Below are positions 1 through 8,514 of a DNA stretch of 32,438 bases, piece after piece; within the stretch, counting starts at the first letter, position 1; each line of letters opens with the position of its first letter. Source of the stretch: [Streptosporangium] indianense (GTDB lineage Bacteria > Actinomycetota > Actinomycetes > Streptomycetales > Streptomycetaceae); NCBI RefSeq assembly GCF_021474405.1, contig NZ_JAKEIO010000087.1:1-32438 (forward strand), written 5' to 3'. The translations under genes were made by a program, and so were the position numbers. The notes beneath the pieces were generated by a model. The model was not told where the DNA came from. It saw only the letters and a list, made by a program, of their open reading frames with translations, and did not search any database.

Positions 1-1350
1 ACCACCCCCGCCACCGCCGCCCCCTCCGGTCTCGCCGGGGACTTCAACGGCGACGGCTACCGGGACATCGCGACCGGCGCCCCGTGCACCACCGTCGGCT
101 CCGCGTCGTGCGCCGGTGCCGTCGTCGTGCTGTACGGGTCGGCGTCCGGCGTCTCGGCCACCCGCAAGGCCGTCATCACCCAGAACTCCACGGGCGTGCC
201 CGGCACCGCCGAATCGAGCGACCTGTTCGGCGCCTCCCTGGCCGCCGGCGACCTGGACCGGGACGGCTACTCCGACCTCGTCGTCGGCGCCCCCAACGAA
301 AGCGTCGGCGACCGGGACGGCATCGGCTCCGGCACCGTCCTGTGGGGCAGCACGTCGGGCCTGACCAGCGGCAAGGGCCTGCCGCAGCCCTCCACCCTCT
401 CCGAGTACGGCGGCTTCTCCCAGGGCATCGCGGCCGCCGACTTCGACGGCGACGGCGACACCGACGTCACCCTCACCGGCCAGAGCCACACCCGCCTCTA
501 CCAGGGCCCCTTCACCAAGACCGGCGGCCCGCTGACCCACTCCCGCGTCGGTGAACTCGGCACCACGTCCGAGGTGATCGCGGGCGACCTCACCGGCGAC
601 GGCGCGGCCGAGCGCGTCTACCCGTTCGCCGTGGACGGCGACCCCGGCGGCGAGATCCTCTACTTCCGCTGGAACGGCACGGCCCACAAGATGACCGAGC
701 TGCCGAACGCCGACGGCTCCCAGGGCGCGATCGGCGACATCAACCACGACGGCTACGGCGACCTCGTCCTCGGCGACTCCACGGACCCGTACGAGCTCAA
801 GCCCGTCGGCCACAAGGGCGGCCAGATCACCGTCTGGTACGGCGGTCCGAACGGCCCCGACCCGGCGCAGCAGCCGACCGTCATCCACCAGGACACGGAC
901 GGCGTGCCCGGCTCGGGCGAGCCGGACGACGGTTTCGGCACGTCCGTGAGCACCGGCGACATCAACGGCGACGGGTACGCCGACGTGGCGGTCGCCGCCC
1001 CGGGGGAGGACATCGGCTCCGCGCACAACGCCGGCTCGGTGACCGTGCTGTTCGGCTCCGCGTCGGGACTGAAGACCAGCGGCGTGAAGTCGTACACCCA
1101 GGACACCGCCGGTGTGCCCGGCACCGCCGAGACCTACGACAGCTTCGGGTCCGCGGTCGACCTGACCGACGTGACGAAGGACGGCAAGGCGGACCTGTCC
1201 GTCGGCGTCGACGGCGAGAACTCCACGGGCGGCCTGTGGTTCCTGCGCGGCTCCGCCTCCGGCCTGACCACCACCGGCGCGCAGGGCATCACCACCGCCG
1301 CCATCGCCCTCAAGTACGGCGCCAACTTCGGCTCCGCCATCGCCCAGTGA
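1..1350 (+). CDS. FG-GAP/VCBS repeat beta-propeller protein (5' end outside window)
   Basis: The frame is open from base 1 to the TGA ending at 1350, so the start and signal peptide lie upstream of the window. Seven calcium-loop repeats of the D-x-N/D-x-D-G type are visible (DFNGDGYRD near residue 14, GDLDRDGYSD, ADFDGDGDTD, GDLTGDGAAE, GDINHDGYGD, GDINGDGYAD, TDVTKDGKAD). Most are followed by hydrophobic strands and GAP or GED turns, as in integrin-alpha-like seven-bladed propellers. The two genes that follow have the same repeat architecture, so probably only a few tens of residues are missing. The family is usually secreted and Ca-binding, with adhesion or unknown roles; no enzymatic motif is seen. 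It is the first of a tandem triplet and ends 35 bp before the next gene. Confidence 0.9.
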   Translation, partial: TTPATAAPSGLAGDFNGDGYRDIATGAPCTTVGSASCAGAVVVLYGSASGVSATRKAVITQNSTGVPGTAESSDLFGASLAAGDLDRDGYSDLVVGAPNESVGDRDGIGSGTVLWGSTSGLTSGKGLPQPSTLSEYGGFSQGIAAADFDGDGDTDVTLTGQSHTRLYQGPFTKTGGPLTHSRVGELGTTSEVIAGDLTGDGAAERVYPFAVDGDPGGEILYFRWNGTAHKMTELPNADGSQGAIGDINHDGYGDLVLGDSTDPYELKPVGHKGGQITVWYGGPNGPDPAQQPTVIHQDTDGVPGSGEPDDGFGTSVSTGDINGDGYADVAVAAPGEDIGSAHNAGSVTVLFGSASGLKTSGVKSYTQDTAGVPGTAETYDSFGSAVDLTDVTKDGKADLSVGVDGENSTGGLWFLRGSASGLTTTGAQGITTAAIALKYGANFGSAIAQ

Positions 1351-1385
1351 CGCCCCGTCCCCTTCCCCGTGAGGCACGTACCCCC

Positions 1386-2810
1386 ATGCGCACCCGTATC
1401 GCTTCCACCGCCGTCGCCGCGGCCCTGACCCCGCTCGCGCTCGCCCTGTCCGTCCCGGCCGCGCACGCCGCGCCGGCCGCCGCCCCGTACGACTTCAACG
1501 GTGACGGCCGCACCGACCTGGTGATCGGCGCGCCGGCCGCCACCGTCTCCGGGCAGGCACGGGCGGGCGCCGTGTCGGTGGTCTACGGCAGCACCAGCGG
1601 CCCGAAGACCTCCACCCGGACCCTGCTGACGCAGAACACGGCCGGGATGCCGGGCACCGCCGAGGCCGACGACGCCTTCGGTTCCGCCCTCGCCTCCGCC
1701 GACCTGAACACCGACGGCTACGCCGACCTGCTGGTCGGCACGCCCGGCGAGGACGGCAGCGACAGCAACGACGGCACGGTCACCATCGTGTGGGGCTCGG
1801 CGTCCGGCCTGTCCGGGGCCCGCACGCTGTTCAGCTTCTTCAGCACCGACTACGACCGGTACGGCCGGACGCTGGCCGCGGGCGACTTCGACGGCGACGG
1901 GAACGTGGACGTCGCGGTCGGCTCCACCGGGCCGACCACCCTCTCCCTCGTGAAGGGCCCGATCACCAAGACCAGCGCGCACAACGGCGGTTCGGGCTCG
2001 CAGAACGACGGGTGGTCGTCCTCGAACGGCGTCACCCACCTCTCCTCCGGCGATGTCGCCGGCGACGGCCGCCCCCGCGTGGTCCTGCACGGCCGCACCG
2101 CGCACGACGGCGCCGCCGCCACCTCCCTCGCCGACATGAAGATCGGCAACTATGCCGACTGGCTGCAGAAGCTGCCCGCCGGGTTCGTCTCCGTCGTCGG
2201 CGACATCGACAACGACGGCCACGCCGACATCGTCGTGGGGAATGACCGGGAGGTCTCCGCCGACCCCGGGGGCGCCCTCGGCGGCAAGGTCAGCGTCGTC
2301 TACGGCGGGCCCGAGGGCCCGGAACCGGACCGCGCCCCGCTCGTCCTCACCCAGGACAGCGCCGGTGTGCCCGGGGCCTCCGAGAAGGGCGACCGGTTCG
2401 GCAGCGGCGTCTCGCTCGGCGATATCAACGGCGACGGGTATGCCGACCTGGCCATCGGCTCCGCGGGCGAGAACAGCTCCGCCGGTGCCGTCACCGTGCT
2501 GTACGGCTCGGCGTCAGGCCTCACCACCAAGGGGGCGACGTCGTACACGCAGAACACGGCGGGTGTGCCCGGCGGTTCGGAGGCGGGTGACCGGTTCGGC
2601 GAGCGCGTCACCCTCACCGACCACACCGGCGACGGCCGCGCCGACCTGTCCGTCTCCGCCCCCGGCGAGAACGCGGGCGACGGCGCCGTCTGGTCCCTGC
2701 GCGGCACGGCGACCGGCCCGGCCACCTCCGGCTCGACGAGCTTCGGCCCGGGCGCGACCGGCATCTCCACGGCCGGCACGCCCGGCTACGGCACCGCGCT
2801 CAACTCCTGA
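1386..2810 (+). CDS. Secreted FG-GAP repeat protein, paralogue 2
   Basis: A 474-residue protein. The ATG at 1386 is chosen because it begins a clear Sec signal peptide (MRTR, an Ala/Leu-rich core, cleavage after AHA near residue 28) and is preceded by GTGAGG. The mature part opens with DFNGDGRTD and carries seven repeats: DFNGDG, ADLNTDG, GDFDGDG, GDVAGDG, GDIDNDG, GDINGDG and TDHTGDG. This fits one seven-bladed Ca-binding beta-propeller. The fourth repeat is degenerate (GDGRPRVVLHG), and the fourth repeat of the upstream paralogue is degenerate at the same place. It follows the first paralogue by 35 bp and is likely co-transcribed with it. The molecular function is unknown; extracellular location is inferred from the signal peptide. 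Confidence 0.92.
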   Translation: MRTRIASTAVAAALTPLALALSVPAAHAAPAAAPYDFNGDGRTDLVIGAPAATVSGQARAGAVSVVYGSTSGPKTSTRTLLTQNTAGMPGTAEADDAFGSALASADLNTDGYADLLVGTPGEDGSDSNDGTVTIVWGSASGLSGARTLFSFFSTDYDRYGRTLAAGDFDGDGNVDVAVGSTGPTTLSLVKGPITKTSAHNGGSGSQNDGWSSSNGVTHLSSGDVAGDGRPRVVLHGRTAHDGAAATSLADMKIGNYADWLQKLPAGFVSVVGDIDNDGHADIVVGNDREVSADPGGALGGKVSVVYGGPEGPEPDRAPLVLTQDSAGVPGASEKGDRFGSGVSLGDINGDGYADLAIGSAGENSSAGAVTVLYGSASGLTTKGATSYTQNTAGVPGGSEAGDRFGERVTLTDHTGDGRADLSVSAPGENAGDGAVWSLRGTATGPATSGSTSFGPGATGISTAGTPGYGTALNS

Positions 2811-2834
2811 CCACACACCGCCTTCCGCCCCTTC

Positions 2835-2869
2835 GGCCGACGCCCGACGACGCCCCCCGGGCGTCGGCC
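2835..2869 (+). terminator. GC-rich hairpin after FG-GAP paralogue 2
   Basis: An 11-bp perfect inverted repeat (GGCCGACGCCC, 12-nt loop, GGGCGTCGGCC) starts 24 bases after the stop codon. It has no T-run, which is common for Streptomyces terminators. The rest of the 2811-3022 gap is C-rich with repeated CCACCGGCGAC-like words and shows no gene. Confidence 0.5.
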
Positions 2870-3022
2870 CGACGACCACCGGCGACCACCGACAGCCGCC
2901 GGTGGCCACCGACGCCCACCGGCGACCTCATGCCGAACCACCCGACCACCCGACCACCCGACGACCGCTCCTACGACGCGTTCGGCGCCCGGCCTCATCG
3001 GCTGACGAACCAGGAGATCCCC

Positions 3023-4375
3023 ATGCGCAGATCCACCTCGACCGCCCTGGTCGCCGCCCTGCTGGCGACCGGCGTCACCCCCGTGCTCCTCACCGGCCCC
3101 GCCTCCGCAGCCGTCGCCAAGCACTACGACGACTTCAACGGCGACGGCCGCCGCGACCTCGCCTACGGCGGCTACAACGACGTCGACCGCGAGGGCGGCA
3201 CGATCACCGTCGTGTACGCCACCGCCACCGGCCTCGACACCGCCCACCCGAAGTTCTTCCACCAGGACAGCGCCGGGGTCCCCGGCAGCGGCGAGGAGGA
3301 CGACCAGTTCGGCGCGTCCCTCGCGAGCGCCGACCTCAACAAGGACGGCTACGCGGACCTCGTCGTCGGCAACCCCACCGAGCACGTGGACGGCGACGAG
3401 TACCGCGGCACGGTCACCGTCCTGTGGGGCTCGAAGTCCGGCCTGTCCGGCGGCAGCAACCTCGCCCCCGTCGGCGGCGCGGCCGGCCACTTCGGCCGCG
3501 ACCTGGCCACCGGCGACTTCACCGGCGACGGCTCCCCCGACCTCGCCGTGATCGGCGGCGAGGAGGCGTGGCTGTACCGCGGCCCCTTCACCAAGTCGGG
3601 CACCACCGGCAAGGTCAGCAAGATCGACAAGAGCTCGGGCGGCTGGTACTCCACCGCCCTCGGCGCCGGAAAGGTCGACGGGGACGGCAAGACCGACCTG
3701 GTCGTCATCGGCACGGAGATCAACGGCAGCCAGATCCGCGAGCGCGCCTGGTACCTCAAGGGCACCTCCTCCGGCCTCGCCACGGGTGCCTCCAGGACCC
3801 TCAGCGACCGGCAGGAGGGCCTCTACCCGAGCCCCGTGATCGGCGACTTCGACAAGAACGGCTACGGCGACATCGCCCTCGGCGTGCCCGACAAGGACAA
3901 CGGCAAGGGCGCGGTCACGATCTGGCGCGGCACCTCGTCCGGCCCGGGCACCTCCGTCACCCTCACCCAGGCCACCTCCGGCGTCTCCGGCAGCCCCGAG
4001 GCCGACGACAACTTCGGCTACGCGATCTCGGCCGCCGACACCAACGGCGACGGCTACGCGGACCTCGCGGTCGGCGTCCCCCACGAGGACGTCGACGGCA
4101 AGGCGGACCAGGGCGGCGTCCACGTCTTCCGCGGCGGCTCCGGCGGCCTCGGCGGCGCGCGCTCCTCGTGGATCGCCCAGACGGCCCTCGGCCCGGCCGA
4201 CTCCCACGCGGCCTTCGGCTACACGGTCCGCCTGCGCGACCTGACCGCCGACGGCAAGGCCGACCTGGCCATCGGCGCGGCGAACAGCGCGCTGCTGATG
4301 CGCGGCACGGGCACGGTCCCGACGAAGACCGGAGCGATCACCCTGCCGGAGCTGGGCGGCGGCTTCGCCGACTGA
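3023..4375 (+). CDS. Secreted FG-GAP repeat protein, paralogue 3
   Basis: A 450-residue protein. The start at 3023 gives a typical signal peptide (MRRSTST, hydrophobic core, cleavage after ASA near residue 32) and has AGGAG a few bases upstream. Repeats include DFNGDGRRD, ADLNKDGYAD, GDFTGDGSPD, GAGKVDGDGKTD, GDFDKNGYGD, ADTNGDGYAD and RDLTADGKAD, again seven blades. It differs enough in sequence from the other two to be an old duplication. A 212-bp gap with a hairpin separates it from paralogue 2, so it may have its own promoter. Surface or secreted Ca-binding propeller; partner and role unknown. Confidence 0.92.
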   Translation: MRRSTSTALVAALLATGVTPVLLTGPASAAVAKHYDDFNGDGRRDLAYGGYNDVDREGGTITVVYATATGLDTAHPKFFHQDSAGVPGSGEEDDQFGASLASADLNKDGYADLVVGNPTEHVDGDEYRGTVTVLWGSKSGLSGGSNLAPVGGAAGHFGRDLATGDFTGDGSPDLAVIGGEEAWLYRGPFTKSGTTGKVSKIDKSSGGWYSTALGAGKVDGDGKTDLVVIGTEINGSQIRERAWYLKGTSSGLATGASRTLSDRQEGLYPSPVIGDFDKNGYGDIALGVPDKDNGKGAVTIWRGTSSGPGTSVTLTQATSGVSGSPEADDNFGYAISAADTNGDGYADLAVGVPHEDVDGKADQGGVHVFRGGSGGLGGARSSWIAQTALGPADSHAAFGYTVRLRDLTADGKADLAIGAANSALLMRGTGTVPTKTGAITLPELGGGFAD

Positions 4376-4544
4376 CCGACGGGAGCAGAGCGGGCCCGGG
4401 GCGTGGCCCGTACGGCCCAACCCTGACACCCCACGGACACCCAAAGCCCCTTCCCCTTAAGGGATGTCACAGCTCGGCCGCAAAGCCGGGCCCGAAAGCC
4501 CGGGCCCGGCACGCCACCGCCGGGGACCAGGTACGTTCGAAGAC

Positions 4545-5474
4545 GTGGCTGGATTCAGGATCGGACGCGGCCGGAACAACGGCGCTCCTCAAACGCGACC
4601 GCACAACCCTCCGTACGGGCAGCAGACGCCGCAGGGACCGTCGTACGGCTCCCCGCCGGCGCCGCAGGCGTACCCACAGCAGCAGCCGTACGGCAACGGC
4701 GGCGGTCCCACGTGGCCGCAGCCGAACGCCGGACACGGCGGCGGTTACGGCGGGCAGGGCGAGCCGGAGTACTTCGGCGACGGCGCGTACCCGCCCGGCC
4801 CGCAGGGTCCGGCCGACCCGTACGCGGCGAACAACCCGGGCCACACCCAGGCCTTCTCGGTCGGTGAGGAGCCCTACACGCAGGGCGACACCTACCGCGC
4901 CGGCTCCGCGGCCCCGCCGCCCGGCCCCATCGGCCCGCGCCTGCACTGGAAGGCCCTGCTCCGGGGGATCGTCTTCGCCCCGAACCAGACGTTCCTCCAG
5001 ATGCGGGACTACTCGATGTGGGGCCCGGCCCTCATCGTCACGTTCCTCTACGGCCTGCTCGCGGTCTTCGGCTTCGACGGCGCCCGCGAGGATGCGATCA
5101 ACGCCACACTGTCGAACGCGGTGCCGATCGTGCTGACGACGGCCGTGGCGATGGTGCTCAGCGCGTTCGTCCTGGGCGTGGTCACCCACACCCTGGCCCG
5201 CCAGCTCGGCGGCGACGGCGCCTGGCAGCCCACGGTCGGCCTGTCCATGCTGATCATGTCGCTCACGGACGCGCCCCGCCTGGTCTTCGCGATGTTCGCG
5301 GGCGGCGACGCGACGTTCGTCCAGCTGCTGGGCTGGGCCACCTGGGTCGCCGGCGGCGCGCTGCTCACCCTCATGGTCAGCCGCTCCCACGACCTGCCCT
5401 GGCCGAAGGCGCTGGGCGCGTCGGCGATCCAGCTGATCGCCCTGCTGTCGATCGTGAAGCTGGGCACGGTCTGA
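4545..5474 (+). CDS. Yip1-domain membrane protein with Pro/Gly/Gln-rich N-terminus
   Basis: The GTG at 4545 is chosen because the product then begins with AGFRIGRGRNN, which I remember as a conserved opening of this Streptomyces family; an upstream ATG at 4464 would add an unlikely basic stretch. About 115 N-terminal residues are low-complexity and rich in Pro, Gly, Gln and Tyr. They are followed by a Yip1-like domain with about five membrane segments (around GPALIVTFLYGLLAVFGF, VPIVLTTAVAMVLSAFVLGV, LSMLIMSLTDAPRLVFAMF, LLGWATWVAGGALLTLMV, ALGASAIQLIALLSIV). The role is unknown. A perfect hairpin terminator follows the stop. A further GC hairpin (4485-4510) lies just upstream of the start. 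Confidence 0.85.
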   Translation: MAGFRIGRGRNNGAPQTRPHNPPYGQQTPQGPSYGSPPAPQAYPQQQPYGNGGGPTWPQPNAGHGGGYGGQGEPEYFGDGAYPPGPQGPADPYAANNPGHTQAFSVGEEPYTQGDTYRAGSAAPPPGPIGPRLHWKALLRGIVFAPNQTFLQMRDYSMWGPALIVTFLYGLLAVFGFDGAREDAINATLSNAVPIVLTTAVAMVLSAFVLGVVTHTLARQLGGDGAWQPTVGLSMLIMSLTDAPRLVFAMFAGGDATFVQLLGWATWVAGGALLTLMVSRSHDLPWPKALGASAIQLIALLSIVKLGTV

Positions 5475-5490
5475 GGCCACACGACACGAC

Positions 5491-5520
5491 AGAGGGGCTC
5501 CCCGAGCGGGGAGCCCCTCT
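5491..5520. terminator. Bidirectional intrinsic terminator
   Basis: A perfect 13-bp inverted repeat (AGAGGGGCTCCCC, loop GAGC, GGGGAGCCCCTCT) lies between the convergent Yip1 gene and the phosphoribosyltransferase gene. It ends in TCTT on the plus strand and can serve both directions. Confidence 0.9.
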
Positions 5521-5535
5521 TCGTCGTCATGGCCG

Positions 5536-6063
5536 TCAGGCGTCGAGAACCTGCCCGGCCCGCCGCACGACGGGCGGTTCCACGCTCCACGGGAAGTTGA
5601 TCCAGTCGTCGGTGCGCTTCCACACGTACTCGCACTTCACGAGCGACTGCGACTTCTCGTAGACGACGGCACTGCGCACCTCGGCGACGGTGTCGAGGCA
5701 GAAGTCACGGACCAGCTTGAGCGTCTTGCCGGTGTCGGCGACGTCGTCGGTGATCAGCACCTTCTTCTGGGAGAAGTCGATCACGTTGGGGACGGGCGCG
5801 AGCATGACAGGCATCTCGAGGGTGGTCCCCACGCCGGTGTAGAACTCGACGTTGACCAGGTGGATGTTCTTGCAGTCGAGGGCATAGGCGAGGCCGCCGG
5901 CCACGAAGACACCGCCGCGGGCGATGCTGAGGACTATGTCGGGCTCGTAGCCGTCGTCGGCGATGGCCTGCGCGAGCTCGCGCACGGCGACGCCGAACTT
6001 CTCGTACGTCAGGTTCTCGCGCACGTCACTCACGCCTGCTTCGCTCACGTTCTGCCCGCTCAC
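5536..6063 (-). CDS. Phosphoribosyltransferase (PRTase type I fold)
   Basis: About 175 residues. The PRPP-binding motif is visible as KKVLITDDVADTGKT (two acidic residues, then D-T-G-K-T), preceded by an IARGG loop (IVLSIARGGVFVAGGLA). This is the layout of xanthine/guanine-type phosphoribosyltransferases, although the nucleobase cannot be told from sequence. Three in-frame GTG codons are possible starts (6063, 6048, 6033). I chose 6063 because it forms a 4-base GTGA overlap with the stop of dcd, pointing to translational coupling. A role in nucleotide salvage next to dcd is plausible. The gene ends at the shared terminator with the Yip1 gene. Confidence 0.85.
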   Translation of the reverse strand: MSGQNVSEAGVSDVRENLTYEKFGVAVRELAQAIADDGYEPDIVLSIARGGVFVAGGLAYALDCKNIHLVNVEFYTGVGTTLEMPVMLAPVPNVIDFSQKKVLITDDVADTGKTLKLVRDFCLDTVAEVRSAVVYEKSQSLVKCEYVWKRTDDWINFPWSVEPPVVRRAGQVLDA

Positions 6064-6635
6064 ACCTGGGTCCGGTGGAAGTTGAGGAAGGACCGGGAGG
6101 CGGTCGGGCCGCGCTGCCCCTGGTACCGGGAGCCGTACCGCTCGCTTCCGTAGGGGAAGTCGGCGGGCGAGCTGAGCCTGAACATGCACAGCTGCCCGAT
6201 CTTCATGCCCGGCCAGAGCTTGATGGGCAGGGTGGCGAGGTTGGACAGCTCCAGGGTCACGTGCCCGCTGAAGCCGGGGTCGATGAAGCCGGCCGTCGAG
6301 TGCGTGACCAGCCCCAGCCGCCCCAGCGAACTCTTGCCCTCCAGCCGGGAGGCGAGGTCGTCGGGCAGGGAGATGACCTCGTAGGTGCTGGCGAGGACGA
6401 ACTCACCGGGGTGCAGGATGAACGGCTCGTCCCCCTCCGGCTCCACGAGCCGGGTGAGATCGGCCTGCTCGATGGCGGGGTCGATGTGGGGGTACCGGTG
6501 ATTCTCGAACACCCGGAAGTAGCGGTCCAGCCGCACATCGATGCTCGACGGCTGCACCATCGCGTCGTCATACGGATCGATCCGCACCCGTCCGGCGTCG
6601 ATCTCGGCCCGGATGTCCTTGTCTGAGAGAAGCAC
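6060..6635 (-). CDS. dcd: dCTP deaminase
   Basis: A 191-residue protein of normal length for the family, starting at GTG (MLLSDKDIRAEIDAG). It has the trimeric dUTPase/dCTP deaminase fold signatures: QPSSIDVRLD, the SSLGRLGLVTHSTAGFIDPGF core with the nucleotide-binding Ser/Arg and the catalytic-region Glu just before it (LEGKSS), and the C-terminal YQGQRGPTASR lid. It deaminates dCTP to dUTP in the cytosol, feeding dTTP synthesis. Some actinobacterial homologues are bifunctional and yield dUMP; that cannot be settled here. It overlaps the phosphoribosyltransferase gene by 4 bases. Confidence 0.96.
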   Translation of the reverse strand: MLLSDKDIRAEIDAGRVRIDPYDDAMVQPSSIDVRLDRYFRVFENHRYPHIDPAIEQADLTRLVEPEGDEPFILHPGEFVLASTYEVISLPDDLASRLEGKSSLGRLGLVTHSTAGFIDPGFSGHVTLELSNLATLPIKLWPGMKIGQLCMFRLSSPADFPYGSERYGSRYQGQRGPTASRSFLNFHRTQV

Positions 6636-6752
6636 GCCCCGAGGATACGCAAGGCGCGCGGAGCGACTACAACCGGACGTCTCCGCGCGCCTTGCGCCTG
6701 TTGCTTCCTGCTGGGTCCGTCACGGCCGCCACGAGTGCGGCCGGTGCTGCCG

Positions 6753-6911
6753 CTACCGCTTCTGATAGCTGACGGGCACCACGCTCCGGAGCCGCGCACA
6801 GCGCGGGCACCGAAGCAGCCGCCCGGGGCCGAGCCGCTCGGCCTGCTGCATCGGGAACGAAGCGGTGCTGAACACGTGCCCATCGGCACAACGGACGACG
6901 GTGCGCTCCAT
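6753..6911 (-). CDS. Small Cys-containing (zinc-ribbon-like) conserved protein
   Basis: A minus-strand frame ending at 6753 reads MERTVVRCADGHVFSTASF, then a LGPGRLLRCPRCARLRSVVPV tail. The C-x-x-x-H and C-x-x-C pair suggests a small zinc ribbon. I remember similar short actinobacterial proteins, but the function is unknown. The ATG at 6911 gives 52 residues. The frame stays open upstream to about 7154, and the residues just before (LLGKGLLDL) look protein-like, so the true start may be a TTG or CTG further upstream. It is same-strand with dcd but separated from it by 117 bases. Confidence 0.55.
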   Translation of the reverse strand: MERTVVRCADGHVFSTASFPMQQAERLGPGRLLRCPRCARLRSVVPVSYQKR

Positions 6912-7182
6912 CAAGTCCAAGAGTCCCTTCCCCAAGAGCCGCGTCCGGCTGCTGCTTGCCAGACGACAAAAGCCACAGTACGGGATCAAAGGGACGGCCC
7001 TCCAGGCGGCACTCCGGTCCCGCCGGGCCCTCTCAAGCCTCTCCACCGTACGCCCCAACTCCGTTCCCCCGCAGCCGCATCCCACGCCTGAAACGCCCTC
7101 AGGCCTCGCGGCGCGAACGCCGGAGGCCTGAGATGAGGTACAGTGAGCGAGCATTCGGACACCGACTCGGTCGGCGTCTTAC

Positions 7183-7256
7183 GCGGGTGTAGTTTAATGG
7201 TAGAACATCAGCTTCCCAAGCTGAGAGCGCGAGTTCGATTCTCGTCACCCGCTCCA
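7183..7256 (+). tRNA. tRNA-Gly (anticodon CCC)
   Basis: The acceptor stem GCGGGTG pairs with CACCCGC, the D arm contains AATGGTAGA, the anticodon stem TCAGC/GCTGA encloses loop TTCCCAA (anticodon CCC), and the T arm reads GCGAGTTCGATTCTCGT. The discriminator base is T and CCA is encoded (7254-7256). The 3' half of this gene is duplicated at 11283 and 13825, so it served as an integration target for tyrosine-recombinase elements. Confidence 0.95.
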
Positions 7257-7260
7257 TGAA
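7210..7260 (+). repeat. att-like site 1 (within functional tRNA-Gly)
   Basis: These 51 bases run from the anticodon arm through CCA plus four bases. They are identical to 11283-11333 and match 13825-13875 with two differences. Duplication of a tRNA 3' half is the signature of site-specific integration by AICE/ICE-type integrases. Confidence 0.9.
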
Positions 7261-7263
7261 GAA

Positions 7264-7291
7264 GGCCCAGGTCAGAGACCTGGGCCGTTTT
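7264..7291 (+). terminator. tRNA-Gly terminator
   Basis: A perfect 10-bp stem (GGCCCAGGTC, loop AGA, GACCTGGGCC) is followed by GTTTT. It lies eight bases after the encoded CCA and is the first sequence inside the integrated island. Confidence 0.85.
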
Positions 7292-7305
7292 GCTGTCCGG
7301 GGTGA

Positions 7306-7524
7306 TCACTCGCCGCGTGCCAGATCCGTGCCAGAAGGTGTCTCGGCCGTCTTCCGGGCAGCCTCCTCCCGGGCCTTCCGGACGGTGGCATCGAGGCCGG
7401 CGGCAACCTCCTCCTGTCGCTCCTCGTCGGAGTGCTGATAGATCAGCGCGGCCTTCTCGGACGACTGTCCGGCTCGGACCATGGTGTCCTTCAGGGTGGC
7501 GCCCGACCGGGTGGAGAGCGTGTG
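7306..7524 (-). pseudogene. Tyrosine integrase, C-terminal remnant
   Basis: The minus-strand frame ending at 7306 contains LKDTMVRAGQSSEKAALIYQHS followed by a charged tail (SDEERQEEVAAGLDA). This is the C-terminal end of an actinomycete phage/AICE-type tyrosine recombinase, with the nucleophile Tyr in LIYQHS. The N-terminal and central catalytic parts are missing. Upstream, the same frame continues into unrelated DUF2637-like sequence near 7525. Its 3' end points at the tRNA, the usual place for int beside attL. It cannot be active alone. Confidence 0.8.
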
Positions 7525-7635
7525 CGGGTAGGCCCAGGCTTTCCCTCCGTCCTGCCCGGCCGCCAAGGCGATGCCGTGCAGGTGGGCGAAGGACAGTGCG
7601 GCAGCGATGACAGCTTGGATGAGCACCGCGTCCAC
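7525..7635 (-). pseudogene. DUF2637 (SpdB-like) membrane protein, N-terminal remnant fused to int
   Basis: The frame beginning at 7635 reads MDAVLIQAVIAAALSFAHLH and then GQDGGKAWAYP. I recognise this as the start of DUF2637-type proteins found on actinomycete plasmids and AICEs. After about 37 residues it runs without a stop into the integrase tail, so a deletion removed the rest of this gene, whatever lay between (commonly rep and xis), and the front of int. The resulting 109-codon chimera may be translated but is unlikely to be functional. Confidence 0.65.
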
Positions 7636-7793
7636 GTGGCCAGTTGGGCGCGCACGATGCGGCTCCTTCCGGATTCAGGCATGCGAGGGGTAGGGACCTG
7701 GCGTGAGACGGTCAGGCCGACCTGGGTTGGTTGGAGGAGGTCAGCCGGTTGCCGGGCGCGGTTCGATGACCAGGGCCGGGGACTCAACCGGCC

Positions 7794-8011
7794 TTACCGT
7801 GACCTCGGGCTGGAACGGCTTGAGCACGGCAGGTCCGGCACTAGGTGCGCGTACTCGCGGCAGATCTCGGCGGCGTCACCGAGGGACAGGTACGGCGTCC
7901 GGATGCGGTAGCAGCCGCCGGAGGTGTCACCTGCCACGCGAGGCCGGGCCGTTCAGCGGCGATGGCGCAGACGGCGGTGACCGCTTCGGGTGCGATGTCT
8001 CCGAGCGCCAT
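7794..8011 (-). pseudogene. Broken small ORF of the integrative element
   Basis: From an ATG at 8011 the frame reads MALGDIAPEAVTAVCAIAAE and ERPGLAWQVT. The continuation (SGGCYRIRTPYLSLGDAAEI, CREYAHLVPDLP) is found in another frame ending in TAA at 7794, so one frameshift lies near 7920. The position between the FtsK/TraB remnant and the DUF2637 remnant fits a small accessory gene of the same element. I cannot name it. Confidence 0.4.
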
Positions 8012-8127
8012 TCGCGGAGGCTTCGTCGTTCACTCGGTGGCAAACGCGGCCGGTCAGCTGGGCTCGCAGCATGGTGGCGCCCTAACCCCAGGTCAGCGCC
8101 GAAACGCTGCCCGCACCTGACCCAAAG

Positions 8128-8514
8128 GAACCCGGCGTCCACCTTGCGCGGCATCCGCACTCGCCGCAGCACGTCGAAGCCGACCAGCCGCGGCTCAACC
8201 ACACCCGGCTTGACCGTGGTCACGCACACAGCGTGAACGCCCCAAGCGCGCCGCAGCCGTTCCGCCGAGGCGGCGGCGTCGGCTGGTGCCTGCCCCGGAG
8301 CGAGCCGCAGCCCGGTCGAGGTGGGCCGGATGATGCCCCGACACGGCGGTACGGGACGAGCTTCACGGCGAGTGGTGGCCTTGACCGCCAACATCCGCAG
8401 CCGGGACGGAGCCACGGTCAGGCCGCAGACCTCCATGACCGAGCCGTACGAGCTGAGGAGCCAGGCTGTGGATATCGCCAGGCCGAACGTAAACCAGTAC
8501 ACCCCGGGATGGTT
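8128..8514 (-). pseudogene. FtsK/TraB-family transfer protein, internal remnant
   Basis: The minus-strand frame contains WFTFGLAISTAWLLSSYGSV, EARPVPPCRGIIRPTSTGLR, then ASAERLRRAWGVHA and GFDVLRRVRMPRK. I recognise this as the region just before the ATPase of TraSA/TraB-like DNA translocases of AICEs. The frame breaks down after MPRKVDAGF, and no Walker A/B motif follows. At the 5' side the homologous sequence stops near 8514, where a sequence repeated at 11462 begins, so a repeat-mediated rearrangement is likely. Confidence 0.6.

Noticed and set aside
2152..5136. A 994-codon open frame on the plus strand
   Set aside because: It runs out of frame through three real genes, is Arg/Pro-rich nonsense, and is open only because of high GC content.
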